From contig NZ_LZGN01000034.1 in the NCBI RefSeq assembly GCF_001690185.1, forward strand, positions 62,001-126,000: 64,000 nt of DNA, in the 5' to 3' direction. The stretch is from Gilliamella sp. wkB308. Its GTDB lineage: Bacteria > Pseudomonadota > Gammaproteobacteria > Enterobacterales > Orbaceae. The notes beneath the pieces were generated by a model. The model was not told the origin of the DNA. It saw only the letters and a program-made list of their open reading frames with translations, and ran no database searches. Made by a program: the position numbers and the translations under genes. Position 1 is the stretch's first letter. Each line of letters starts with the position of its first letter. Below are positions 52,596 to 61,770 of this stretch, one piece after another.

Positions 52596-53927
52596 ATGTT
52601 GAATAATTCGATTTTATCGGTAAAAGATCTTAATCAAATGGTCAAAGATCTACTTTCTGATGCGATTGGTCAAATTTGGTTAGTTGGCGAAATTTCGAAT
52701 TTTTCTCGTCCATCTTCAGGGCATTGGTATTTTACGCTTAAAGATGATGATGCCCAAGTGCGTTGTGCGATGTTTCGAAATAGTAATTTTCGAATGGGGT
52801 TTACACCACAAAATGGGCAACAAGTTTTAGTTCGAGCGATGGTGACATTGTACGAAGCTCGTGGAGAATATCAATTAGTCATTGATAAAATGCAACCGGC
52901 TGGTGCAGGATTACTGCAACAAAAATTTGAGCAATTAAAACAAAAACTATCTGATGAAGGACTTTTTGATCCTATCTATAAAAAAAGTTTACCGGAAAAT
53001 ATTTGTACTGTTGGTATTATAACCTCTGCGACTGGGGCAGCATTGCATGATATACGTCAGATTTTAAAACGCCGGGATCCTAGTTTACAGGTAATCATTT
53101 ATCCGACTCAAGTTCAAGGTACAGAAGCTGCTGGTCAAATTGCCAAGATGATCCAAATAGCAAATGCACGTCAAGAGTGTGATGTATTGATTGTTGGGCG
53201 AGGCGGTGGATCGCTTGAAGATCTTTGGTCATTCAATGAAGAAGTGGTTGCAAGAGCGATATTTGCTAGTCAACTCCCTATTGTAAGTGCAGTTGGACAT
53301 GAAATTGACTTCACCATAGCTGATTTTGTTGCTGATGTGAGAGCAGCGACACCTTCCGCTGCCGCAGAGCTTGTTAGTCATGACAATAAAGAACAGATTC
53401 GGCGAATTCTGATACAAGAACAACATTTATCGATGGCGATGGATTATTACTTAACAAGACAACGCGAAATATTGAATAAATGGTTTCATCGACTTCAGGG
53501 GGAACATCCCCAAGCAAAGTTATCTCAACAATTAAATCGACTCATTACTTATCGACATGCGTTATATGAAAATATTCAACAATATTTGCTTAAACTAACT
53601 AATCAATATAATCGATTAGATAGAAAGTTATTGAGTGTTTCGCCAGAATATCACATCACGTTTTATGGTCAGACCTTATATCAAAAGCAACAGCAACTGA
53701 TTAATATGATTAAACAAAAATTAGCAATGTCGCAACATCAATTTGTTTTACAAACCTCACAACTTAATAACTTAAGTCCGCTGGCAACGTTAGAGCGAGG
53801 TTATTCAATTACCACTAACCAACAGGATGATGTGATTTGTAACAGTCAACAAGTGAAAGTGGGTGAATGTATCACGACAAAGTTAAAAGAAGGGATTTTA
53901 GTCAGTCAAGTTACTGAGGTGAAATAA
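52596..53927 (+). CDS. xseA: Exodeoxyribonuclease VII large subunit
   Basis: Catalytic subunit of the single-strand-specific exonuclease, 443 residues (E. coli 456). The N-terminal OB-fold (VKDLNQMVKDLLSDAIGQIW, SGHWYFTLKDDDAQVRCAMF) is followed by the catalytic core (VGIITSATGAALHDI, GRGGGSLEDLWSFNEE) and a long coiled coil rich in Gln and Leu. xthA and xseA appear co-transcribed, joining two DNA-repair nucleases. xseB is not here. Confidence 0.96.
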   Translation: MLNNSILSVKDLNQMVKDLLSDAIGQIWLVGEISNFSRPSSGHWYFTLKDDDAQVRCAMFRNSNFRMGFTPQNGQQVLVRAMVTLYEARGEYQLVIDKMQPAGAGLLQQKFEQLKQKLSDEGLFDPIYKKSLPENICTVGIITSATGAALHDIRQILKRRDPSLQVIIYPTQVQGTEAAGQIAKMIQIANARQECDVLIVGRGGGSLEDLWSFNEEVVARAIFASQLPIVSAVGHEIDFTIADFVADVRAATPSAAAELVSHDNKEQIRRILIQEQHLSMAMDYYLTRQREILNKWFHRLQGEHPQAKLSQQLNRLITYRHALYENIQQYLLKLTNQYNRLDRKLLSVSPEYHITFYGQTLYQKQQQLINMIKQKLAMSQHQFVLQTSQLNNLSPLATLERGYSITTNQQDDVICNSQQVKVGECITTKLKEGILVSQVTEVK

Positions 53928-54011
53928 AATAATTAATTATTACGATAAAAATCATATTACTAATCTTCAATTTTATACAATAAACATACTGATTATTTTA
54001 ATCAAATAAAA

Positions 54012-54042
54012 TTGTCATTAAAATAGTAATACAGTATATAAT
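54012..54042 (+). promoter_or_regulatory. Promoter of hscC with overlapping palindrome
   Basis: TTGTCA (54012-54017), then TATATA at 17-base spacing (TATAAT at 19). The -10 is covered by the perfect palindrome CAGTAT-ata-ATACTG (54032-54046). It has no sigma-32 character, unlike the dnaK promoter. Confidence 0.6.
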
Positions 54043-54104
54043 ACTGCGTTAAAAATTTTTTTTATAACTAATAATATTTAAGTACATAAGAGAATAGACG
54101 ATTT

Positions 54105-55775
54105 ATGCATCCCCCAATAGGTATTGATTTAGGTACAACAAACAGCTTAATTTGTGTTTGGCAAGATAGTAAACCGACGCTGATTCCCAACGCAATTGGA
54201 GAAGTGGTAACACCATCAGCAATAAGTATTGATGAAGATGGCTCCATTTTAGTTGGTCGAGCAGCGTTATCACGATTAACAACTCATCCCAATCAAAGTG
54301 CATCAGCATTTAAACGTTTTTTAGGATCGAATAAAGTTTTTGAATTAGGCGATAAGAAGTTTACGCCAACAGAACTTTCTGCAATTGTCCTAAAATCCTT
54401 AAAAGCTGATGCTGAAGCTTTTCTAAAACAAAACATTCATGATGTGGTGATTTCTGTCCCTGCTTATTTTAATGATGAGCAGCGCAAACAAACCCGTTTT
54501 GCAGCTGAACTTGCTGGATTAAACGCGGTACGTTTAATTAATGAACCAACTGCAGCGTCTATGGCGTATGGCTTGCATGATGAACAATCCGGTAATACAT
54601 TAGTTTTTGATTTGGGTGGGGGGACATTTGATGTCACCGTACTTGAATACGCCATGCCAATTATCGAAGTCCATGCTTCGGCGGGCGATAATTATTTAGG
54701 TGGAGAAGATTTTACTCATGATATTGTTAAAGCTTGCTTAAGTGAATGGAATATTAAACAGCAAGATGTTTCAGCCGATGATTATGCCAGATTACTTGAT
54801 TTAGCTGAACAGTTAAAATGCAAGTTAAACGGCGAACAGATGCAACATTTAACTTGGTTTTGGCAGGATAAAGAGTGGCAATTTGAGCTTAACGAAAATC
54901 GAGCTAAAATGATTTGGTTGCCATTATTAAATCGCCTTAGAGCACCAATCGAGCAAGCGTTAAGTGATGCCCGGTTGAAGCCGAATCAACTTGAACATAT
55001 TGTGTTAGTGGGTGGTTCGTCTCAATTGGGCGTTGTGCGTGAACTGGTCACCAAATTATTTGGCAAATTACCTTATCGCCATATTAATCCGACTACTATT
55101 GTGGCACAAGGTGCTGCAGTTCAAGCAGCTTGTCGATTACGTAATAAAGATGTGGAAGAAGTTATTTTGACCGATGTTTGTCCCTACACATTAGGTATTG
55201 AAAGTGCGTCGGATAATGTTCATGGCTTATTTTCACCTATTATTGAACGCAATACGATTGTACCGACTTCAAAAGTGAAGACTTTTTATACTAGTCGTCC
55301 ACAACAAAAATTGATTTCCATTGCCGTTTATCAAGGCGAAAATCCACGTGTTGAAAACAATGTGTTAATTGATGAGTTTGAAGTTCCTTTAACGCCTATG
55401 GAAAAAATACAAGGGATAGATATTCGTTTCAGTTATGATTTAAATGGATTATTAGAGGTCGATGTTGTGGTACTTGAAACAGGTAAGCAACACGGCAAGG
55501 TAATCGATCATAGCCCGATAGGGTTAACAGAACAACAAAAACAGGAAAGTCATGAACGTTTAAAATCACTGAAAATTCATCCCCGAGATCAAATGCAAAA
55601 TCGTACATTATTAGCTAGATTGGAACGTGCCTGGGCGCAATCACTTGGTGATGAACGTCATTTAATTGGATCTTATCTTGAAGCATTTCTTGATGTATTA
55701 AATCGTCAAAATCCAGATGAAATTAATGAGTTTCGTTGTGATATTGAGTCTGAACTTAAAGATCTTGATAGATAA
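54105..55775 (+). CDS. hscC: HscC, specialised Hsp70 chaperone
   Basis: 556 residues, exactly the length of E. coli HscC (Hsc62) and very similar throughout. ATPase signatures [27 protein letters not shown] and IVLVGGSSQLG. The substrate domain is followed by only a short C-terminal helical region and there is no EEVD-like tail, so the lid is shorter than in DnaK (639). In E. coli HscC sits with ybeU, djlB, ybeR and djlC and depends on the J proteins DjlB and DjlC. Here it converges on a J-domain gene and a DUF1266 gene. Confidence 0.95.
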   Translation: MHPPIGIDLGTTNSLICVWQDSKPTLIPNAIGEVVTPSAISIDEDGSILVGRAALSRLTTHPNQSASAFKRFLGSNKVFELGDKKFTPTELSAIVLKSLKADAEAFLKQNIHDVVISVPAYFNDEQRKQTRFAAELAGLNAVRLINEPTAASMAYGLHDEQSGNTLVFDLGGGTFDVTVLEYAMPIIEVHASAGDNYLGGEDFTHDIVKACLSEWNIKQQDVSADDYARLLDLAEQLKCKLNGEQMQHLTWFWQDKEWQFELNENRAKMIWLPLLNRLRAPIEQALSDARLKPNQLEHIVLVGGSSQLGVVRELVTKLFGKLPYRHINPTTIVAQGAAVQAACRLRNKDVEEVILTDVCPYTLGIESASDNVHGLFSPIIERNTIVPTSKVKTFYTSRPQQKLISIAVYQGENPRVENNVLIDEFEVPLTPMEKIQGIDIRFSYDLNGLLEVDVVVLETGKQHGKVIDHSPIGLTEQQKQESHERLKSLKIHPRDQMQNRTLLARLERAWAQSLGDERHLIGSYLEAFLDVLNRQNPDEINEFRCDIESELKDLDR

Positions 55776-55792
55776 TTATTCAAAGTAGTATT

Positions 55793-55840
55793 TATAAACT
55801 TCTCCCCTTTTATTATTGATATAAAAGGGGGAAGTTTATA
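55793..55840. terminator. Long hairpin between convergent hscC and the J-domain gene
   Basis: TATAAACTT-ct-CCCCTTTTAT pairs with ATAAAAGGGG-g-AAGTTTATA around TATTGAT: 19 bp with a small internal loop. No long T run, but position and stability suggest it ends both genes. Confidence 0.6.
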
Positions 55841-55851
55841 CACTAGTTTGT

Positions 55852-58527
55852 CTATTCCTTCACAGGTGGTCCATATCGGTTATTTTTTTTATAACTAGGT
55901 TTCCATAAAGGTAATAATATCAGTAATAATAGCGTATAAATAACGAAGTAACATGGTTCACCTAAATAATTATCATTTGCACGTCGTTTTAATGCGAAAA
56001 TAATATTTATTCCCGAAATAATATAAGCAAATTTTGAAACTTCTTTATATATTGATGAGTCGGATAAATATCTATCAAGAAATAAGGCAGAAAAACCAAT
56101 AATTAACAAACTATAAAAAATTTGTTTACAAAATCCTTTACGATTTGTTCGTCCATTTAAACGCCAAAATTGCCACCATTTATTTTCAGGTAGAGATAAT
56201 GCATCAACTTGTTTTTGATTTTCACGATTTCTAGCTAAAAGTAAGGCGGCACATAAGCGTAATATCATATTATTGTCTGAATGATCTTTTAGCGCTTCTA
56301 ACATCTCGATATCATCTTCTTCAATTAGACCACAGTAGTTGGCTAAACACTCATTAAGATATATTATTTTAGCCGTTAGATCATTATGTTGATATTTATC
56401 TTTATTTACTGAAGATGGAAATGACCACTGTTTTTCGAGCGAATTTGCGATTTTTTGTAAATCACCATTATCACCTGCAATTTTATTTAACGTTTGTTGT
56501 AATTTCAGTTTTTGTTCAGGTTTATATAACAAAAAGGTATTTAATATCATTAAATAATAAGGGTTTTGATTGGCAAATTTGGTTTGCCACAATTGTTCGA
56601 TTTTATTTTCGATATCTTTTAAATCAATTTTTTCAGGATTGTCTATATAAGATTCGATTGAATCTGGGTAATTGATTAAAATACTATTGATTAACCCACT
56701 ATTATTATCCATTAAATTATAGAGCTCAGTTTTATTTTGCCAGTTTCCATATTTGAAAATATTAATCACTGGAAGCATTTGATCATCATCGGTCAATTTA
56801 AACGTATTATTTTCTTTTCGAAGATATTTTGCTGTTTCGTAGGGGTGATTAATTATAGCCATCGTTAAAATAAATTGACGATACCACTCCCAATAAGCGT
56901 TTTTATCACACGATGAATCAGGTGGAGTTGGAAACTGGTAATAATGTTCAGATTCTAAAAAAATAAACCAGTCAAACATCTCTATATTTGCATAACGCGA
57001 AATATTATCAAGATGTTTTTTGGCACGCTCCGGAATGGCATCGAATCTATCCAACCATAAACGACCATAGTATTGTTCGTACCCATTCAAGTTAGGATCA
57101 AATTTATCTGGAATGGGCGTATTTTCATCACTATCATACAGCCAAGTTTTAAACTCCTGGACGGGTGGAATTTGTTCTAGCCATGTTAATTGTTGCTGAG
57201 CTTGGCGTTGTAAATTTTGTAGAATAAAATGCTCAAAGTCATCTTTACTCTGTTCATCAATAATTTGTTGTAATAAAGTTGGATTACCATGTCGTAACAT
57301 AATGGCATGACGATATAAGCGATATAAACGATGAGTACCGTCATCAAGTAACAACAGTGCAAGAATTTGACGATAATTCCAACTTACATTTAACGACCAT
57401 TTGATAAAACTCGCAATTTCAGGGGAATACTCATCAGGATCAATTTGTGCTAGTCGTGCAACCGTTGTTGCTGTTAACTGAGGAACTGCGTAAAGGTAAG
57501 TTTCTGATGTTTCTGCAGCGATACAATAAGAGTTATTCAATGCTATAATTAACAATGGAAAATAATCACTAGCATAATGCGAGCACCAGCCCGCTATCCA
57601 ACTGGCTGCTTTTTCTTGATAATGACCTGAGTTATAAAGATCAAGCCAAGCCTGTAAAGACTCATGTTTTTTATCAAGCATAGTATATTGAATTGCTGCA
57701 ATATATTTCCATTCGATATTGATATGTTCAGCTTGATCATCTTGAGTGATGCATTTCAACGCATAATCTAATAAGGTTTGATTAGGTATTCTTGCAACGC
57801 AGTGCCAATTAGCAAATTGAAGCATTAAGCTTTGATCATTGGGTAAATAGATGACCGTATCTTGTGATAAAAAATCATAAAGATCACTACTTCTACGTTC
57901 GTAAAATAACCATTTGGTATAATCGATATAATTTATCGTTGCATCTTGCAGAGCTCTGTTTGTGGTAGGTAACAGGGTATAGTCAAATAAATCTTCACTC
58001 TCAATATGATTTAAAAAGATATCATACCTTTCAGATTGATTGGGAGATTGTATTTTCAGTTGTTGGCGCCAACGCAAATTATCCGCTAACAGTTTGATAC
58101 AAGCGTTTGATACATTGCTTGCTTCATAACTTATTTCTAATAGACGCCATTTTACCGAATCAATGATTGCCATTGGGTAATCATAAAATGAACTAATGAA
58201 TTTTTGCCATTCATCGGCGTTAAAACACCTTTTTGGATCACTCAAAAGTGCTTGATAAGCAGTACAAATTTCATTTTCTTTGATTTGTTTTTCTGTAAGG
58301 GGGGGAGTGACTGCCTGCTCTTTTGATTCTTGTTGTGATTGCCCATCCATTTGTTCGGTTGACTGTGCATACTGTATTGCAAACTCATAAGCTTCACGTA
58401 AAGCTTTAAATCCAATCGGGTCTGTTTCGGGATGATGGGAGGGTAACTTGGCTCGATAGGCTTGACGTATTGCGACGGTATCAGTCGTTTTTTCTATTTC
58501 GAGTAATTGCCAAATATGTTCATTCAT
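55852..58527 (-). CDS. Giant J-domain membrane protein, DjlB/DjlC-like, with DUF805-like C-terminus
   Basis: 891 residues from ATG 58527. Residues 1-55 form a J domain (HIWQLLEIEKTTDTVAIRQA) whose loop is HPE (32-34) rather than HPD, followed by GFKALREAYEFA. A Gln-rich linker leads to about 650 residues of helical, Trp/Tyr/Asp-rich sequence. The last ~110 contain WWQFWRLNGRTNRKGF, two or three membrane segments and LKRRANDNYLGEP, which resembles a DUF805 domain. Likely the HscC co-chaperone, tethered to the inner membrane. Its ATG overlaps the TGA of the DUF1266 gene (ATGA). Confidence 0.82.
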   Translation of the reverse strand: MNEHIWQLLEIEKTTDTVAIRQAYRAKLPSHHPETDPIGFKALREAYEFAIQYAQSTEQMDGQSQQESKEQAVTPPLTEKQIKENEICTAYQALLSDPKRCFNADEWQKFISSFYDYPMAIIDSVKWRLLEISYEASNVSNACIKLLADNLRWRQQLKIQSPNQSERYDIFLNHIESEDLFDYTLLPTTNRALQDATINYIDYTKWLFYERRSSDLYDFLSQDTVIYLPNDQSLMLQFANWHCVARIPNQTLLDYALKCITQDDQAEHINIEWKYIAAIQYTMLDKKHESLQAWLDLYNSGHYQEKAASWIAGWCSHYASDYFPLLIIALNNSYCIAAETSETYLYAVPQLTATTVARLAQIDPDEYSPEIASFIKWSLNVSWNYRQILALLLLDDGTHRLYRLYRHAIMLRHGNPTLLQQIIDEQSKDDFEHFILQNLQRQAQQQLTWLEQIPPVQEFKTWLYDSDENTPIPDKFDPNLNGYEQYYGRLWLDRFDAIPERAKKHLDNISRYANIEMFDWFIFLESEHYYQFPTPPDSSCDKNAYWEWYRQFILTMAIINHPYETAKYLRKENNTFKLTDDDQMLPVINIFKYGNWQNKTELYNLMDNNSGLINSILINYPDSIESYIDNPEKIDLKDIENKIEQLWQTKFANQNPYYLMILNTFLLYKPEQKLKLQQTLNKIAGDNGDLQKIANSLEKQWSFPSSVNKDKYQHNDLTAKIIYLNECLANYCGLIEEDDIEMLEALKDHSDNNMILRLCAALLLARNRENQKQVDALSLPENKWWQFWRLNGRTNRKGFCKQIFYSLLIIGFSALFLDRYLSDSSIYKEVSKFAYIISGINIIFALKRRANDNYLGEPCYFVIYTLLLLILLPLWKPSYKKNNRYGPPVKE

Positions 58528-59222
58528 AACCAATCATACTCCGTCAATGATGCTGGTTTTTCAAATTTTTCAATATCAATAAACCATGGTAACCGGTTAA
58601 AGGGTGCTTGTTTGTCTTCATATAAATTTGCCATGGATGTTACGTTAGATGGGCGAGATAATTCACAGCGTAATTTTTCTAAATCGTCTTTAATCTGTAA
58701 ATTATTCCAATATTGTAATCCAATAAACCAACTAACAAGGTAGTGTTGCCAAGAATGATAAAAGTATGTTGAACGTAACCCAATTCTATGCAAAATCCAC
58801 AAACATTCCTCTTCAGTGACATATTTATTCGTCGTGCCAAGTCGTAAAAGATAAGCCATCCGTGCATAATCCCAACTACGAATTCCCGCAGTATTACAGA
58901 TAGGAAATGTTTGCTCAACAAATTTAAGTATCACTTTATGATAGTCAGTTTGACGTTCATAAAAACTGAGCCAATCAAATTCAGACAATTGAGAATATTT
59001 AGAATAGAATTCGGATAATAATGGCGCATGTCCATCATCAATCATGGTGAAAACGCAATCAAGTAAAGTTTCCCGAGAATCTATTTCCCAACTCTCTTTC
59101 AAATCTATAAAATCATCATTAGGATAAAAAAAAGGTGAGGTATAGCTTGCTCTATATCTTTTATTTAATATTACCATTGGCGCTGACAAACCATATAGCC
59201 AATCAATATAATCCTGTTCCAT
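58524..59222 (-). CDS. DUF1266-family protein (YbeU/YbeR-like)
   Basis: 232 residues, no signal or membrane segment. The core carries the DUF1266-like pattern: GIRSWDYARMAYLLRLG, a conserved helix with RIGLRSTYFYHSWQHYL, and SWFIGLQYW. In E. coli two such proteins of unknown function, YbeU and YbeR, lie beside hscC/djlB/djlC. It ends in an ATGA overlap with the J-domain gene, so the two are made together. Probable soluble partner or client-recognition factor of the HscC system (inference). Confidence 0.75.
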   Translation of the reverse strand: MEQDYIDWLYGLSAPMVILNKRYRASYTSPFFYPNDDFIDLKESWEIDSRETLLDCVFTMIDDGHAPLLSEFYSKYSQLSEFDWLSFYERQTDYHKVILKFVEQTFPICNTAGIRSWDYARMAYLLRLGTTNKYVTEEECLWILHRIGLRSTYFYHSWQHYLVSWFIGLQYWNNLQIKDDLEKLRCELSRPSNVTSMANLYEDKQAPFNRLPWFIDIEKFEKPASLTEYDWL

Positions 59223-59294
59223 ATTAGCCTATAAAATATCAATACATAGTTTAGTGTATAAAGATAACAGATTTTTTAAATAGACGTCAGTCTG

Positions 59295-59359
59295 TTTTAC
59301 TGTTTTTCGTTTATTATTTTTAAAAAAATAAACAATAATTATTATGAATAACAGTAAAA
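59295..59359. repeat. AT-rich nested inverted repeat upstream of dolP
   Basis: Outer arms TTTTACTGTT (59295-59304) and AACAGTAAAA (59350-59359) are perfect; an inner GTTTATT / AATAAAC pair lies between them. It sits in the divergent space between the DUF1266 gene and dolP. No terminator T run. Confidence 0.5.
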
Positions 59360-59451
59360 TTGATTTGCAAATTACTTTGTGCAAGGCATAATAAAATCAA
59401 TTTATTTTGTCATCAGTTACACATTACTAAGCCATAAATGAAGGAGTTATA

Positions 59452-60030
59452 ATGAGAAAAATTGCCTTAACGGTAATATTAATGTCTGGCTCATTGATGT
59501 TACAAGGCTGTGTTGCTGCGGTAATTGGAGCCGGTGCAACGGCTACAGCCAAAGTTGCTTCAGATCCGCGTACAACCGGGACTCAAGTTGATGATACAAC
59601 GCTGAATTCACGAATGGGTATGAAATTAAAAGAAAATACATCAGCTTTTATTGGTTCACGTATTTCAACGAGTGCTTATGACGGTAATATTCTTTTAACC
59701 GGACAAGCAAATAATGAGCAGAGTATGAAAGCCGAAAATCTTGCTCATGAAGTTGAAGGTGTCAAAAAAGTATTTAATCAAATTCGTATCGGTGAGTCTG
59801 TTGGTGCAGGAACCATTACCAATGACGCATGGATTACAACCAAAGTTAAATCACAATTAGTCTTAAATTCGGCAACAAAAGCCAGAAATATTAAAGTCGT
59901 TACCGAAAATGGCGAAGTTTTTTTAATTGGTATTGTCAGACCTGATGAGGGTAAAGCTGCTGCAGTTGTTGCCAGTAAAGTAGCTGGTGTTAAAAAAGTT
60001 ATCACACTTTTTACTTATTTGGATAAGTAA
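59452..60030 (+). CDS. dolP: DolP (YraP), dual-BON-domain outer-membrane lipoprotein
   Basis: 192 residues (E. coli 191). Lipoprotein signal with LMLQGC (Cys about 20); DPRTTGTQVDDTTLNSRM opens the first BON domain and TNDAWITTKVKSQL the second; the end VAGVKKVITLFTYLDK is typical. DolP binds anionic phospholipid, supports outer-membrane integrity and interacts with BAM. E. coli dolP is sigma-E controlled; I see no convincing sigma-E site here. Ribosome site GAAGGAG. Here it is separate from diaA/yraN. Confidence 0.95.
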   Translation: MRKIALTVILMSGSLMLQGCVAAVIGAGATATAKVASDPRTTGTQVDDTTLNSRMGMKLKENTSAFIGSRISTSAYDGNILLTGQANNEQSMKAENLAHEVEGVKKVFNQIRIGESVGAGTITNDAWITTKVKSQLVLNSATKARNIKVVTENGEVFLIGIVRPDEGKAAAVVASKVAGVKKVITLFTYLDK

Positions 60031-60047
60031 AAAAATTGAAATCGATG

Positions 60048-60077
60048 AAAGGGCGGAAAGTGATTCCGTCCTTTTAT
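60048..60077 (+). terminator. Intrinsic terminator of dolP
   Basis: AAAGGGCGGAA-agtga-TTCCGTCCTTTT with one G-U pair and a short T run, 17 bases after the stop. It also lies just after csdE on the other strand. Confidence 0.8.
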
Positions 60078-60081
60078 TATT

Positions 60082-60477
60082 CTAATTAACAGATTGAATT
60101 CGTTCTATTAATTTATCTAATCCTTTTAGGCGAGATTGACTAAGCTCGTCGGTAATTTTAAGTTTACTTAATTCAAACTGAAAATCGATAGCCTGAATTT
60201 GCTTTGCTGTTTTATGATTTGCAATGATAAGTAAAATTGCGAGTAAGCCTTTAACAATTCGACCCTCACTATCACCTTGAAAAACAAAAGTATCATCAGC
60301 TTGTTTTTGAAAAGTAAGCCAAACTCGATTTTCACAACCATTGACTTGGTTATTATCTGTTTTTAAATCGGTTGGAAAGTCAGGCAATTGTTTTGATAAC
60401 ACAATGATTTGCCGATACCGATCTTGCCAATTTTGTTGCTTCAATAATAATTCCGTTAATGATTGCTGTGATAGCAT
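60082..60477 (-). CDS. csdE: SufE-family sulfur acceptor CsdE
   Basis: 131 residues (E. coli CsdE 147, SufE 138). The sulfur-accepting Cys48 is in VNGCENRVWL. It accepts persulfide from the desulfurase and hands it on. It follows csdA after 69 bases. CsdE rather than SufE is chosen because the partner looks like CsdA and no suf genes are present; SufE remains possible. Confidence 0.87.
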   Translation of the reverse strand: MLSQQSLTELLLKQQNWQDRYRQIIVLSKQLPDFPTDLKTDNNQVNGCENRVWLTFQKQADDTFVFQGDSEGRIVKGLLAILLIIANHKTAKQIQAIDFQFELSKLKITDELSQSRLKGLDKLIERIQSVN

Positions 60478-60546
60478 AATATAGACCTATTTGTCGTTTA
60501 CATAATGATAAATATTTAAAGTTAACAAAAGCAGGTGATAATACAA

Positions 60547-61770
60547 TTAATCCAAGATTTGTATAGCATGTTGTAATGCAACTATAAAACGATCGATATC
60601 TTGTTTGTTATTATAAGGCATCAAAGAAAGACGAATGACACCTTGGCAACCTAGCTTTTGCATTAATGGTTGAGCACAAAGTTCACCAGTGCGTATTGCA
60701 ATGTTTTGTTCACTTAATAAGATAGCAATATCATTATGATGAATATTGTGGATATTAAATGTGATGATTGAACTATTATTTACACTGTAAAATTGAATAT
60801 TGGTTAGTTTACTAAGTTGTGATTTTGCATAATCGGCTAATTGTTCGGTATATAATTGTGCTTGATTAAAATCCCAACTTTTTAGCCATTCAAACGTTGC
60901 ATTAAAGCCTAGCATTCCGGCGATATTGGGTGTGCCTGCTTCAAATTTATAAGGATGTTGCTCAGGTACAAAGTGATCAAAAGAGACACTTTTTAGCATT
61001 TTACCCCCACCATGCCAAACGGGCATAGTCTCAAGCAAAATTTGTTTACCATATAATACACCGAGTCCTGTTGGACCATATAATTTATGTGCTGAAAATG
61101 CATAAAAGTCAATATTAAGCTTATTAACATCAATGGGATGATGAACAATACCTTGAGCACCATCCACCACTAAAATGGCATTATATTGGTGAACTATTTG
61201 GCTAATTGCTGCTAAATCCGGACAAAATCCTGTCACATTGGACATTTGTGTAATGGCGACAATTTTTGTGCGTTCGGATAGAAGTGAAGTCAGATCATCA
61301 ATGATCGATGACCATTTAATCACTTTGGCGCCCGTTTGCTCTGCAACAATTAGCCATGGCAATAAATTGCTATGGTGCTCTAATTCACTAACAATAATCT
61401 CATCACCTGCTTTTAGCAAAGGTCGAGCATAGCTTTGTGCAATAAGATTAATGGATTCGGTCGTACCACTTGTCCAAATAATTTCACTGCTGGTTGAAGC
61501 GTTAATCCAATCAGCGACATTTTGCCGAGCTTGATTTAATATTTCAGTCACTTGTAAGGCATTAGGGTGCAAACTGCGTTTAACAGTTGCAGTATTGTGT
61601 GCATAATATTCCTGTGTCGCATCGATCATCGCTTGGGGCTTGAGTGAGGTTGCGGCTGAATCAAGATACACGTTTTCATTGTTCAGAGCAGGAAATTCTG
61701 CTCTAAACATTTGAGGAGAAAACTTTTTACTGGTTAAGTTCAAGTCCTGCAATTCCATTCCAATACCCAT
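60547..61770 (-). CDS. csdA: Cysteine desulfurase CsdA (group II, SufS-like)
   Basis: PLP enzyme taking sulfur from cysteine. It has 407 residues from ATG 61770, or 403 from Met5 (E. coli CsdA 401). The PLP Lys lies in DFYAFSAHKLYGPTG, the conserved VYLDSAATSLKPQAM block is near the N-terminus, and the catalytic Cys is in RTGELCAQPL. The family N-terminus (SKKFSPQMFRAEFPAL) shows that the start must lie upstream of 61710, so the gene truly overlaps the end of ubiV by about 30-44 bases. Confidence 0.92.
   Translation of the reverse strand: MGIGMELQDLNLTSKKFSPQMFRAEFPALNNENVYLDSAATSLKPQAMIDATQEYYAHNTATVKRSLHPNALQVTEILNQARQNVADWINASTSSEIIWTSGTTESINLIAQSYARPLLKAGDEIIVSELEHHSNLLPWLIVAEQTGAKVIKWSSIIDDLTSLLSERTKIVAITQMSNVTGFCPDLAAISQIVHQYNAILVVDGAQGIVHHPIDVNKLNIDFYAFSAHKLYGPTGLGVLYGKQILLETMPVWHGGGKMLKSVSFDHFVPEQHPYKFEAGTPNIAGMLGFNATFEWLKSWDFNQAQLYTEQLADYAKSQLSKLTNIQFYSVNNSSIITFNIHNIHHNDIAILLSEQNIAIRTGELCAQPLMQKLGCQGVIRLSLMPYNNKQDIDRFIVALQHAIQILD

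Noticed and set aside
59282..59294. MetJ-like box AGACGTCAGTCTG upstream of dolP
   Set aside because: Only about one and a half repeat units, and neither neighbour has a methionine-related role.
59295..59359. Terminator for the DUF1266 gene or dolP
   Set aside because: It lies upstream of both divergent genes and has no T run.
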